Assembly (NCBI GenBank): GCA_964344685.1
Contig: CAYFOK010000001.1
Location: forward strand, 248,001 to 312,000
From: Scalindua sp964344685
GTDB lineage: Bacteria; Planctomycetota; Brocadiia; Brocadiales; Scalinduaceae
DNA: 64,000 bases
Reading direction: 5' to 3'
Positions within the stretch are counted from its first letter, which is position 1, and the number at the start of each line of letters is the position of its first letter. The position numbers and the translations under genes are program-made. Under the pieces are notes generated by a model. The model made no database searches. It was not told the origin of the DNA and was given only the letters and a program-made list of their open reading frames with translations. Of the stretch, positions 36,811 to 45,502 are shown piece by piece.

Positions 36811-37152
36811 ATGAAGAGTCCTTTTAAATATTTTTTAGTCGGAATTGCTGTACTTTTTTTATTCGCAGGATGTCAATCACAGCAGGTAGTCGAAAAAAGC
36901 AGCACTGAAAAGCATGTCTGTGCAGCTTGTGAAAAGGGGAAAACCGGTGAAGCAGTGTGGTGTGATTCCTGTGGCGCCGGTTACGTTAAAGGTGAAAAAG
37001 TAAAATGCAAGCACTGTTTTGAAGGTATGTCAGGAGAGAAAAGTGGCTGGTGCGAGTCCTGCAACAAGGGTTATTTAAAAGGTGAGAAAGTTGATTGTAA
37101 GAAGTGTTGTACTACAGGGGTTGTTTGTGAAACATGTCAAAAAAAGAGTTGA
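36811..37152 (+). CDS. Cysteine-rich lipoprotein with zinc-ribbon-like repeats
   Basis: A 113-residue lipoprotein. The signal peptide ends in a lipobox LFAGC with C21. After a short linker the sequence repeats a CxxC...WCxSCxxGYxKGEKVxCKxC unit twice (CAACEKGKTGEAVWCDSCG and KHCFEGMSGEKSGWCESCN), then ends in CCTTGVVCETC. The many CxxC pairs suggest structural zinc or another soft metal held at the periplasmic face or outer membrane. GGAGATT precedes the ATG. A strong terminator follows. I know no named family; heavy-metal binding is inferred from cysteine count. Confidence 0.68.
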   Translation: MKSPFKYFLVGIAVLFLFAGCQSQQVVEKSSTEKHVCAACEKGKTGEAVWCDSCGAGYVKGEKVKCKHCFEGMSGEKSGWCESCNKGYLKGEKVDCKKCCTTGVVCETCQKKS

Positions 37153-37183
37153 ACTAACCCTTACTGCCTACTGTAAATTTTTT

Positions 37184-37228
37184 AAAGGTATCCTTGTGTC
37201 AATTAGACGCAAGGATACCTTTTTTTAT
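37184..37228 (+). terminator. Rho-independent terminator after the cysteine-rich lipoprotein
   Basis: A 17-bp stem joins 37184-37200 and 37206-37222 with only one G-T pair and a five-base loop (AATTA), followed by a run of T. It separates the plus-strand lipoprotein gene from the convergent diguanylate cyclase gene. Confidence 0.93.
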
Positions 37229-38266
37229 TTACTCATCAAGGGCTGAAACCATAGATTCTGCTGCCACACGGTTTCTTCCAGTATTCTTTGCAGAATAAAG
37301 GGCCAGATCTGCCCTGTTGACGAAATCCTTAAGAGGCTCACCTTGCCTATATTGTGCAGCGCCTATCGAGACTGTTATCATTTCCAGTTTTTCTGTTTTC
37401 CCTTTCCTTTCCAGCCTTAAACGAGCAATTGAAGCCCGTATATTTTCCGCAACAGTTGCAGCTCCCAGAAGCGGGGTTTCCGGTAGTATCACGGCAAATT
37501 CCTCTCCACCGATGCGTGCAACAACATCTTTTCCTCTGACATTTTTTCGTATATTTTTTGCTACAAACTTTAATACTTCATCACCTACAATATGGCCATG
37601 CTTATCGTTAAATTTCTTAAAGTGGTCTATGTCAATAACTAAGGCGCACAAATTGCCAGGTTTGCTGACAGACTTTTCCAGGGTTTCGTCAAACCCTTTT
37701 CTGTTCATAACTCCTGTCAGAAAATCTCGTAACAACTCAGTTTTTGCATGTTCAAACTCCTTTTGCAAAACCTGTAATGTTTTTGTTGTCTCTTTTAATC
37801 TCTGTTGTGTCGCCTCTCCGGATTTTCTTATCTCTCTGGTTGCAACAATGACTTCATCCAGAATATTTCTGATATCACTGATAGACATCTCATCTGATAA
37901 TTTTTCAGCATTTGATAATGCTGTTGACTCATATTCCTGAGTTTGTCCGCTTAACTCATTCAACTCTCCGAAGACTGTCAACAGAGTCTGTTGTAATTTT
38001 TCCCGGATTCCATTCAGCACATTTTCCTCTTGTTCGACGACAAAACGCTGATAAATTTCTTCATTTGTCTCCTCTGTATACGGTTCATTCCTTTCAATAA
38101 TTGAATCGATAGCTTCCTGAAGTGCTTTATTTCTTCCGGAGACGTAGTAATACCATGTTGCATAATTCTTTGGTGTTATGGGGATACCATGTTTAGTCAT
38201 CAGTGGTAATGTGAGACGAACGTATCTGGACACCTCTTCCTGTGATTCAGAAATATTCATTATCAT
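37229..38266 (-). CDS. Diguanylate cyclase (GGDEF domain)
   Basis: Makes cyclic-di-GMP from two GTP. The C-terminal GGDEF domain has the active motif GGEEF and an inhibitory site RGKD five residues before it, so feedback inhibition by product is expected. DFLTGVMNRKGF and ALVIDIDHFKKFNDKHGH mark the start of the domain. The N-terminal 170 residues are helical with coiled-coil character (EATQQRLKETTKTLQVLQ), without a membrane segment, and contain no recognisable sensor. The first ATG at 38266 is followed two codons later by another; both are possible. With the PilZ protein at 61.1 kb this indicates c-di-GMP signalling. Confidence 0.92.
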   Translation of the reverse strand: MIMNISESQEEVSRYVRLTLPLMTKHGIPITPKNYATWYYYVSGRNKALQEAIDSIIERNEPYTEETNEEIYQRFVVEQEENVLNGIREKLQQTLLTVFGELNELSGQTQEYESTALSNAEKLSDEMSISDIRNILDEVIVATREIRKSGEATQQRLKETTKTLQVLQKEFEHAKTELLRDFLTGVMNRKGFDETLEKSVSKPGNLCALVIDIDHFKKFNDKHGHIVGDEVLKFVAKNIRKNVRGKDVVARIGGEEFAVILPETPLLGAATVAENIRASIARLRLERKGKTEKLEMITVSIGAAQYRQGEPLKDFVNRADLALYSAKNTGRNRVAAESMVSALDE

Positions 38267-38607
38267 TAATCTATCCCGTTTAAATTTGTAAAAACTAAAT
38301 AATATTTATCCGATGCGACATATTAAGCATATGAAAATTGCAATATGCATACCAATAATATGTTTAGATTGGAAAAGATTTGTTCCGATTCTTAAGTTGT
38401 ATATCTGCAAGTCATTATGTTATAAATCGATATTGTCCAATTAACGTCTTTCAGGCGTTTTTGATTCAAAAAAAACATTTATTGTAGCAATACGGGAAAG
38501 TTCCTGTGTAACAGAGGTATTGGACATGATTTTTAGTTATATTTATCAAAAAACTGTATTCTCTTTTGCGTTGACTTCAATAATACCCGGAGTTAATATT
38601 CCACAAC
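38267..38607. other. Intergenic region between divergent genes
   Basis: About 340 AT-rich bases between the diguanylate cyclase and the 2-hydroxyacid dehydrogenase genes, which diverge, so it should hold both promoters. I see no convincing operator, hairpin or small gene. Confidence 0.4.
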
Positions 38608-39606
38608 ATGAAATTGAAAATATTATTATGTGCAGAAGATGACGGATTGATGGTCAAGACCATTAAAACTGCAGTCAGTGGGAAAGGTTTTGATGAAGAT
38701 ATAGTTCTTGTTCGAGATCAATACGATGTAGACGCTGTCTCTAAAGAGATTGTGGACGCTGATGTTGTCTACCCTGATAAAACCATTATTACCATGGAAA
38801 TGATAATGAGCGCAGAGAAAGTGAGATTATTCCAGTGCGGTACAGGCTACGATACTGTGGACCTTGAGTCTGCTAAGGAGAGAAGGGTTCCTGTATGCAA
38901 TATGCCCGGAATTACGGCACAGTCCGTAGCCGAGCATGCAATGTACCTTGTGTTGGCGTTGGCAAAGAATGACAGGGACTATGGGCATGACATGAAGGAG
39001 GGTAAGTGGATCAGGGGGGCTGGTGTCGAGCTTGCCGGAAAAACACTGGGTTTAATTGGATATGGTAACATAGGTAAGTTACATGCCAGGATCGCTCATG
39101 CATTTGGAATGAAGATAATAGCATTTAGAAAGAATAGGGAGAGAGGGAATGAAGGACTTGATTTTGTAGAAATTGTTGACTTTGATTATCTATTGGAAAA
39201 ATCTGATATAGTTTCTATTCTCATCCCTTTAGTAAAACTTGGCAGTTGCAAGACGGAAAGACTGATTGGGAAAAAGGAGTTGGAAAAGATAGGCGGTGCA
39301 GGGCTCGGATGGTTGATAAATACGTCCAGAGGCGCCATAATTAACGAGAAGGATTTAATAGAATCATTAAAAAGCGGAGTTATCAAGAAAGCAGCCCTAG
39401 ATGTATATGAAACCGAACCTCTTCCGGAGCAAAGTGAATTGAGAAAACTTCCAAATGTAGTACTTACTCCTCATATAGCCGGTGATACAAAAGAAGCCCT
39501 GATCAAAAGGTACACTCTGATTGCAGAAAATGCAATCAGAGTTATGAATAACGAAAGGCCGCAATACATTGTAAAAGAGCTGCAATCTGTTTTTACCAAT
39601 CCTTAG
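38608..39606 (+). CDS. D-isomer 2-hydroxyacid dehydrogenase (phosphoglycerate dehydrogenase-like)
   Basis: A 332-residue NAD-dependent dehydrogenase of the D-3-phosphoglycerate/hydroxyacid family. The Rossmann motif is GLIGYGNIGKLHARI, and the catalytic triad is R in NTSRGAIIN, E in DVYETEPLP and H in TPHIAGDT. It has no ACT domain, so it is the short form; substrates of such enzymes vary and serine synthesis cannot be assumed. Its stop overlaps the stop of the convergent TIR-TPR gene by a few bases. Divergence from the usual substrate-binding N-terminus is moderate. Confidence 0.87.
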   Translation: MKLKILLCAEDDGLMVKTIKTAVSGKGFDEDIVLVRDQYDVDAVSKEIVDADVVYPDKTIITMEMIMSAEKVRLFQCGTGYDTVDLESAKERRVPVCNMPGITAQSVAEHAMYLVLALAKNDRDYGHDMKEGKWIRGAGVELAGKTLGLIGYGNIGKLHARIAHAFGMKIIAFRKNRERGNEGLDFVEIVDFDYLLEKSDIVSILIPLVKLGSCKTERLIGKKELEKIGGAGLGWLINTSRGAIINEKDLIESLKSGVIKKAALDVYETEPLPEQSELRKLPNVVLTPHIAGDTKEALIKRYTLIAENAIRVMNNERPQYIVKELQSVFTNP

Positions 39607-41870
39607 TCCCCGGCCTTCTGTTCCTTTCTTATCTCCAGTTTCTCCAGCAGAAACAGAACTTCAGCAGCATCTATATAATCAAGGCCGGGATCAGAGGCCA
39701 ACTCTTTTTCACGAGAACCGGAAAGGATGGACTTTAACTTTGAAATCAATAATTTGCCTTGTGCCGGTATTTTGGGATCTCCAGCAACTTCATCCAGATG
39801 TTTCTTTACCTCCTCCTGTGGTTGGCTTCCCATTGCCTCATCAAACAGGGTACATAATCTTGCACCAGGGTTCTGATCCTCTCCGCCATCACGACGGAAT
39901 GCGAGATATAATTGAATAGCCTGCTCGCGAGCCTGTGCGGCTGCCTCCTTGTTACCGTCGGCAAGTTCAATTTCATGCAGTTTGTCCCAGGCTCTCCATG
40001 GTTCAACACTATGACCATATGGTTTGAAGCACTCAATAGCTCGCTGGATTTCCTGCCTGGCATCTGCGAAACGTTTAAGCGTGATTAATGTAATGGATAG
40101 GTTTCCACGTACTCGTCCTTCATCTGCTTTGTTATTAATCTCTACATATTTCTCTGCCGATCGTTGCAGATAGGCTATTGCTTCATCTGTTCGTCCCATT
40201 TTCGCATAATGACTTCCGAGCCTTCCAAGGTTCTTGGCCTGGTCCAATAAATTTCCCTGCTGTTCAGATATGGAAAGAGATTTCTGGAAAGCCTGCTCTG
40301 CCTCATCAAATTGACCGATTCCCTCATATACCGCACCTATCTGCTGATATGCAACTGCGACCATATTCATATCACCAAGACTCTCAAATATTTCCCGTGC
40401 TTCATTATGTGCGATAATAGAGTCTTCGTATCGTTCCTGAGATAATCGTACAGTTCCAAGTTGACCTTTTCCTATGGCGGCATGCTTTTTACTATTGTGT
40501 TCTTCAGCTATGCGTATGCACTCTTCAAAAGCTGCAGCAGATTCGTCAAGACGGTTAAGGTCCAGAAGGCACTCTCCTTTTTTAGCGAGTGAAGCGGAGA
40601 CCATTATCCCGGCAGCATTAGATTTTTTCAAGCTGGCAATCTGCTCAAAGCGTTTGATTGCTTCATTAATTGATTGAAGTGCATTTTCAGAGGCTCCTCC
40701 CATTCTTAATACCCTTCCGAGCAGTACGTAAGCTTCTGCTGTATCGTAGTCTGCACCATCATAACTTTGTTCACCGGATTTTATGCACTTATCCAGCAAT
40801 ACCTGTGCGACACTTAAAGCCTGTGGGAGGTTTCCCAGCTCCAGGTATTTTTCAACATGCATTCTTAATGCTTCAAATCTTTCTGGGGCCCATTCTGAAG
40901 ACTTCCTCTTTTCCTCTTCCTGAATTGCCTTTACTTTTGCCAGAATATCCGGTTTGTCCAGGTGTGCTATCAATTGTTCAAACAATGTAGCCCTGTCCAG
41001 CGTTACTTCTGGAACTTCCTGTGCCTGTACATATTCCATTGCTTTAATTAGATTAGGAAGTTCCATCAGTGTCAGTTCATCTGCGAGTTTCGAATCTTCA
41101 GACTGTTGCTTGTACAGAAACTCACTTAATTGCCGCAGGCATTCTGACCACCTGCTCCTGCTTCTATCGAGCATGGCTTCATCCAGTTCATTCAGGAGAA
41201 AAGGACACAGTGAGGGGTGAAAATGCAGAAAGCCATAAGGCATCGGTTTTGCCAGGTTAATTTCAAGTAATTCACTAACCAGTAGATCCCTTTCAGTATC
41301 ATCAAGCTGTAAAACGTTTGCTATATTTGAAATGCTTCCGCCTCCCTGAAATACACCCAGCGGCTTAATCTTCTCACGAATACCCGGTGACAGTCGCTTC
41401 AGGGAATTTTCTATTCCTGCAATGAGAGTGCTTTTCCGTTTATCAGTCAGACTTTTATTTAATACAGCAATTATTTGAGATATGGTTTCATTTATGCCTC
41501 CTGAACCGATCTTGATCTGTGTTCCTACCGGTTCATTATCAAAATGCTTATTTAACTCTGCAGGCTTAACACCCGCCAGAATTAATGGAATCACTTTGTA
41601 GTCATCTCCCTCTTTACTGCTTACTTCCAGTGCGTATCTTGTCTCTTTCAATACCTGTGGAGAATTTATAGTATCGGGTCCAATTACGGCAATAAATGAA
41701 CCTGCCTGTTCGATTGCCAGTTTTGTATCAGGATCTAATCTGTCATCAGGTGCTGTATCTTCCGGGACAACACCGGTATTCAGTCCCTGGTCCTCAATGC
41801 CTTTACGCAGGGTTATCAAAAGTTCGTTATACTTTGTACCGTGAGAGATAAATATATGGTTATTTTTCAT
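39603..41870 (-). CDS. TIR-winged helix-TPR protein
   Basis: A 755-residue cytoplasmic protein. Residues 1-140 form a TIR-like domain (IFISHGTKYNELL, FIAVIGPDTINSPQ, candidate catalytic E76 in LKETRYALE, YKVIPLILAG). Residues about 165-235 look like the winged helix that normally follows an NB-ARC/NACHT NTPase (GGGSISNIANVLQLDD, GFLHFHPSLCPFLL), but no Walker A motif is present anywhere. Residues about 375-620 hold six TPR units (LGRVLRMGGASENALQS, IGAVYEGIGQFDEAEQAF). AAGG precedes the ATG. It is convergent with the dehydrogenase gene and has no obvious partner. Bacterial TIR domains often cleave NAD+ in defence or signalling; that role here is inference. Confidence 0.83.
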   Translation of the reverse strand: MKNNHIFISHGTKYNELLITLRKGIEDQGLNTGVVPEDTAPDDRLDPDTKLAIEQAGSFIAVIGPDTINSPQVLKETRYALEVSSKEGDDYKVIPLILAGVKPAELNKHFDNEPVGTQIKIGSGGINETISQIIAVLNKSLTDKRKSTLIAGIENSLKRLSPGIREKIKPLGVFQGGGSISNIANVLQLDDTERDLLVSELLEINLAKPMPYGFLHFHPSLCPFLLNELDEAMLDRSRSRWSECLRQLSEFLYKQQSEDSKLADELTLMELPNLIKAMEYVQAQEVPEVTLDRATLFEQLIAHLDKPDILAKVKAIQEEEKRKSSEWAPERFEALRMHVEKYLELGNLPQALSVAQVLLDKCIKSGEQSYDGADYDTAEAYVLLGRVLRMGGASENALQSINEAIKRFEQIASLKKSNAAGIMVSASLAKKGECLLDLNRLDESAAAFEECIRIAEEHNSKKHAAIGKGQLGTVRLSQERYEDSIIAHNEAREIFESLGDMNMVAVAYQQIGAVYEGIGQFDEAEQAFQKSLSISEQQGNLLDQAKNLGRLGSHYAKMGRTDEAIAYLQRSAEKYVEINNKADEGRVRGNLSITLITLKRFADARQEIQRAIECFKPYGHSVEPWRAWDKLHEIELADGNKEAAAQAREQAIQLYLAFRRDGGEDQNPGARLCTLFDEAMGSQPQEEVKKHLDEVAGDPKIPAQGKLLISKLKSILSGSREKELASDPGLDYIDAAEVLFLLEKLEIRKEQKAGD

Positions 41871-42322
41871 GATGCCTTTCTAAATATTAAATTCATAATT
41901 TTAATTTGCATTGTCCTCTTTAATGTCTCCTACACTTCGACTCGGCTCAGGGTGACGTCATAAAAAGCTTAGTTGAAGATAGTTATCATCACAATAGTGA
42001 CTTGATTACTACTGTTATACTCATTTTTAACTGAAAATAAATATATTACAAAAAAGTATAATAATGAATGCCTTGTAAATCAATGTACAAAACGCCTTAA
42101 TACTTAAATATTTGATGAAAATAATATTTTAACATCTAATTTTGCTTAATATGGTAACTTTAATTGACATATTCACATTCATTACTATAATAAACGATTG
42201 CAAATTTCGAGGATCACGTGTGTTTAAGCTGGTTTGTAATAAGCACTAATGATAAGTTTCCAATAAACTGAGGAAGGACTCATATCATTTAGCATATTTA
42301 ATAATAAAGAGAACGTAATAAG
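41871..42322. other. Intergenic region with a common short dispersed repeat
   Basis: About 450 AT-rich bases upstream of both the TIR-TPR and cysteine synthase genes. At 41934-41955 the stretch CACTTCGACTCGGCTCAGGG resembles a short palindromic repeat that is scattered through many bacterial genomes. No gene, terminator hairpin or riboswitch motif could be recognised. Confidence 0.4.
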
Positions 42323-43264
42323 ATGAGTGGTAAAATCGAAAGTCTTGATATTGATGAAAAGATAGACAATACCGTATTGAGGTATGTCGGAAATACTCCT
42401 TTGGTAAAGGTTAGTACTTCTCATGTTATACCTGATAAAGTGGAAATATACGCTAAGCTCGAGTATCTCAACCCGGGAGGATCTGTAAAAGACCGTCCTG
42501 TCTTGTGGATGATAAAAGAGGCGATAAAAACCGGAAAACTTACTCATGACAAGGCGATTCTGGATTCTACATCAGGAAACGCGGGAATAGCATATTCAAT
42601 GATTGGATCCGCATTGGGATATGAAGTGGATCTGGTTATACCTGGGAATGCCAGCAAAGAGAGGATGCAGACTATCAGGGCTTACGGGGCAACAATTATC
42701 ACGACTGATCCTATAAAGGGATATGATGAGGCTATAAGGAAAGCACATGAGATGCTGGCAGAGAATCCGGATAGATATTATATGCCGGATCAATACTCTA
42801 ACGAGTGTAATCCAATCGCCCATTATGAAACGACAGGTAAAGAGATCCTGGAACAGACTAAGGGCAGGGTTACACACTTTATTTGCGGTGTTGGAACAGG
42901 CGGCACTGTGATGGGTGTCGGCAGAAGGCTGAAGGAGTACAACCCGGACATAAAGATTTATGTCATCCAGCCTGAGGATTTCCCCGGAATTGAGGGGCTG
43001 AAGCCAATGGGTGAGGAGTATATAAAACCAAAAATCTACCGGGAAGACTTTATAGAAGATCATGTAATACGTGTAACCTCAGAGGAAGCAAAGGAGACGT
43101 GTAGTATTCTGGCCAGAGAACTGGCTCTTTTTGTCGGGCAGTCGTCAGGCGCATTTATGAAGGGTGCTTTAGAGTTGGCCGGGGAAATAGATGAAGGTGT
43201 TATTGTAACCCTTTTTCCAGATACCGGCAGCAGGTATTTCAGTACACAATTATGGGAAAAATAA
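42323..43264 (+). CDS. cysK: Cysteine synthase (O-acetylserine sulfhydrylase)
   Basis: PLP enzyme joining O-acetylserine and sulfide to cysteine. The PLP lysine is K56 in PGGSVKDRP, the substrate loop is STSGNAGIA, the phosphate-binding loop is GVGTGGTVMGVG, and the C-terminal region has GQSSGAF. VGNTPLVKV at residues 22-30 is the usual start. The 313-residue length is standard. It overlaps the frame of the following TPR lipoprotein, so they are likely co-transcribed. CysM-type or cystathionine synthase-like specificity cannot be excluded. Confidence 0.88.
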   Translation: MSGKIESLDIDEKIDNTVLRYVGNTPLVKVSTSHVIPDKVEIYAKLEYLNPGGSVKDRPVLWMIKEAIKTGKLTHDKAILDSTSGNAGIAYSMIGSALGYEVDLVIPGNASKERMQTIRAYGATIITTDPIKGYDEAIRKAHEMLAENPDRYYMPDQYSNECNPIAHYETTGKEILEQTKGRVTHFICGVGTGGTVMGVGRRLKEYNPDIKIYVIQPEDFPGIEGLKPMGEEYIKPKIYREDFIEDHVIRVTSEEAKETCSILARELALFVGQSSGAFMKGALELAGEIDEGVIVTLFPDTGSRYFSTQLWEK

Positions 43265-43266
43265 TA

Positions 43267-43977
43267 ATGAAAAGAAATTTACTTACACTTCTTGGTATTT
43301 CAATTTTATCGCTTGCATTTATTACAATGAATTCCGGTTGCAGCGGAAAACTGAAAGATGCTGAAGAGCATTATGATATAGGCACTCTGCATTGGAAGCA
43401 GGGAAGGCTTGATGACGCTATAGAAGAATATAAGAGGTCAATAAGCGTTTTTCCAAATTTTGAGAAAGCACATTTTAATCTGGGCTGCGTGTATACTCAG
43501 AAAGGAGAATTCGATCTTGCAATTGAAGCATTCAAGAGAGGATTGGAAATCAAACCTGATTGGTTAGAGGCTCATACAAATCTGGGTGCTGCATACGAAA
43601 CAAATAATATGCTTAAAGAGGCATTGGAGGAGTATAAAAAGGCACTGGGGCTTAATCCAGGTGTCCCGGAATCTCATGTAAATCTTGGCAATCTCTATTT
43701 CAAGATGGAGAAGCTTGATGATGCTATCGCTGAATATAATATGGCCACTAAACTTGAGCCCGGTTTTGCCGAAGCCTACAATAATGTAGGTTATGTTTAT
43801 CTCAAACAGGGTAAATACAGCCTGGCAATTAATCATTTAAAGAAGGCAGTTGAACTGAAGCCGGGTTATATCAGTGCTCATAATAATCTTGGGCAGGCAT
43901 ATATAAAAGTGGGATTACGTGATAAAGCAATGGAACAGTATGATATAGTCAATGAACTTACCAGTAAGAAAAAGTGA
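43267..43977 (+). CDS. TPR-repeat lipoprotein
   Basis: A 236-residue protein with a signal peptide ending in a lipobox-like NSGC (C at about residue 24) and five to six tetratricopeptide repeats such as GTLHWKQGRLDDAIEEYKRS, LGCVYTQKGEFDLAIEAF, NLGNLYFKMEKLDDAIAEY and VGYVYLKQGKYSLAINHL. I start at 43267 rather than 43252 because the signal peptide begins MKRNLLTLLG there and the ATG is just after the cysK stop. The TPR array is a protein-interaction scaffold in the periplasm; partners are unknown. The -3 lipobox residue is Asn, which is unusual. Confidence 0.8.
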   Translation: MKRNLLTLLGISILSLAFITMNSGCSGKLKDAEEHYDIGTLHWKQGRLDDAIEEYKRSISVFPNFEKAHFNLGCVYTQKGEFDLAIEAFKRGLEIKPDWLEAHTNLGAAYETNNMLKEALEEYKKALGLNPGVPESHVNLGNLYFKMEKLDDAIAEYNMATKLEPGFAEAYNNVGYVYLKQGKYSLAINHLKKAVELKPGYISAHNNLGQAYIKVGLRDKAMEQYDIVNELTSKKK

Positions 43978-44036
43978 GTTGTTATTAATAATTAAATGTT
44001 CTATACCATCAAGTCTGCTTCAACAATAAATCCAAA

Positions 44037-44618
44037 ATGACTGTTTATGAGGCCGCTATAAATAGACGTACTATCAGGCGATTTAAACAAAAGCCCATTC
44101 CGTTAGAGATCCTGAAAAAGCTTGTTAATGCGGGAAGGCTGGCTCCCTCCAGTGCGAATCTGCAGCCCATCGAATATATCATCATAGAAGAGGCAGATCT
44201 TGTAGAAAGGGTGTTTGAGACATTGAAATGGGCCGGATACATTTCTCCTGCGGGAAACCCTCCTCCGGGAGAGAGGCCGGTATCTTATATCGTAGTGCTC
44301 GCTAACAATAAAAAGAATTCTGGTAACTGTGAAAGAGATGCTGCCGCTGCAATAGAAAATATTCTGCTCGTTGCCCTTGAAGAGGGTATTGGAAGCTGTT
44401 GGATTGGGGCTATTGATATTAACAAGCTGACAGACATACTTGCGCTTCCGGAACATATCAAAATAGACTCTGTAATAGCACTGGGATATAGTAATGAAAC
44501 TCCTCAGTTAGAGAAAATGAAAGATTCCGTAAAGTATTGGAAGGATGGTGAAGGCGTTCTTCATGTACCAAAAAGAGAGATCGATGATGTAGTTTGCTAC
44601 AATAGATACTCAAAATGA
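44037..44618 (+). CDS. Nitroreductase-family FMN protein
   Basis: A 193-residue flavoprotein of the nitroreductase/NADH oxidase family. The FMN-binding start RRTIRRFKQKPIP, the middle GRLAPSSANLQP and the AIENILLVALEEGIGSCWIG helix match the family. It probably works as a dimer in the cytoplasm and uses NAD(P)H to reduce nitro or quinone compounds, but the true substrate is unknown. It stands alone, about 60 bases after the TPR lipoprotein. Confidence 0.87.
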   Translation: MTVYEAAINRRTIRRFKQKPIPLEILKKLVNAGRLAPSSANLQPIEYIIIEEADLVERVFETLKWAGYISPAGNPPPGERPVSYIVVLANNKKNSGNCERDAAAAIENILLVALEEGIGSCWIGAIDINKLTDILALPEHIKIDSVIALGYSNETPQLEKMKDSVKYWKDGEGVLHVPKREIDDVVCYNRYSK

Positions 44619-44677
44619 CTAATCTCAATCTCCGGATATTTTAACAGTACTGGAATACTCTTGAAAGAGAGTTTATT

Positions 44678-45502
44678 CTAATAGGCGAATAACGACTTAA
44701 CATCACCATATTCCGGTGCAATTAACTGCTGTAAACGTTCTATAGCCATTTTACCTTTGTTGCCCATATGTGCCGAGAAATTATTCACATACAGAGCTAT
44801 GTGTGAGTTTACAACACTCTCTTCCGTTTCCTGGGCATGTTCCTTTACAAAAGATTCTGATTTTTCAGGGTTATCCCAGGCATAATCAACACTTCTCCGG
44901 ATCAATCCGTCCACCTTCCTGGCAACATCTTCACCCAGATCTCTACGGATTACAATTCCACCAAGTGGGATTGGTGCTTCCGTTTTTCTCTCCCAATACT
45001 CGCCCAGGTCGCAGATCAGATACAAGCCGTCTTGCTCATAAGTGAAACGATTCTCATGAATTACCACACTCTGTATTCTGTTACCACTCAACAGATCATG
45101 ATACAGTTCGTCGAAGAAAGCATATTCCGCTTTATAAGTCACATCTTCGCCTGTAGCCCAGAACTTGAGGAGAGCGTTTGCAGTAGTATTTTCACCGGGA
45201 ACCCCAACAGGAATTTTCGGATCAAGACTGTGAGATTTTGTAGAAAGTAAAAGTGGGCCGCATCCATACCCCATGGCACCGCCGGAATATAGAAGCCCAT
45301 AACGGCCCTGTACATTCCAGAGGTTTCCATAAGAGATCTTGACAATATCAAAATCACCGGCCTGGGCGCCTTTATTCAGGCTCTGCACGTCAGCGAAAAT
45401 TACATCAAAATCATATGAATCTATATTAATCAACTTTTTCAGGATTGCATGGAAAATAAATGTGTCATTAGGGCAGGGGGAAATACCGATCTTTAACTTC
45501 AT
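44678..45502 (-). CDS. mqnD: 1,4-dihydroxy-6-naphthoate synthase (MqnD)
   Basis: A step of the futalosine route to menaquinone, converting cyclic dehypoxanthine futalosine to dihydroxynaphthoate. The 274-residue protein starts MKLKIGISPCPNDTFIFHAI and has the family's ADVQSLNKGAQAGDFDIVKIS, YGCGPLLL and APIPLGGIVIRRDLG. I start at 45502 because that ATG overlaps the mqnB stop by four bases (ATGA), a coupled pair; the longer frame adds only five residues. GGAGAT precedes it. Menaquinone fits an anaerobic electron transport chain. Confidence 0.92.
   Translation of the reverse strand: MKLKIGISPCPNDTFIFHAILKKLINIDSYDFDVIFADVQSLNKGAQAGDFDIVKISYGNLWNVQGRYGLLYSGGAMGYGCGPLLLSTKSHSLDPKIPVGVPGENTTANALLKFWATGEDVTYKAEYAFFDELYHDLLSGNRIQSVVIHENRFTYEQDGLYLICDLGEYWERKTEAPIPLGGIVIRRDLGEDVARKVDGLIRRSVDYAWDNPEKSESFVKEHAQETEESVVNSHIALYVNNFSAHMGNKGKMAIERLQQLIAPEYGDVKSLFAY

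Noticed and set aside
39603..41870. Central NB-ARC/NACHT ATPase in the TIR-TPR protein
   Set aside because: No GxxxxGK(S/T) motif occurs in the whole chain; the region between TIR and TPR is a winged helix plus helices only.
42323..43264. Cystathionine beta-synthase instead of cysteine synthase
   Set aside because: The length and absence of CBS domains fit cysteine synthase better, although the PLP family alone does not separate them.
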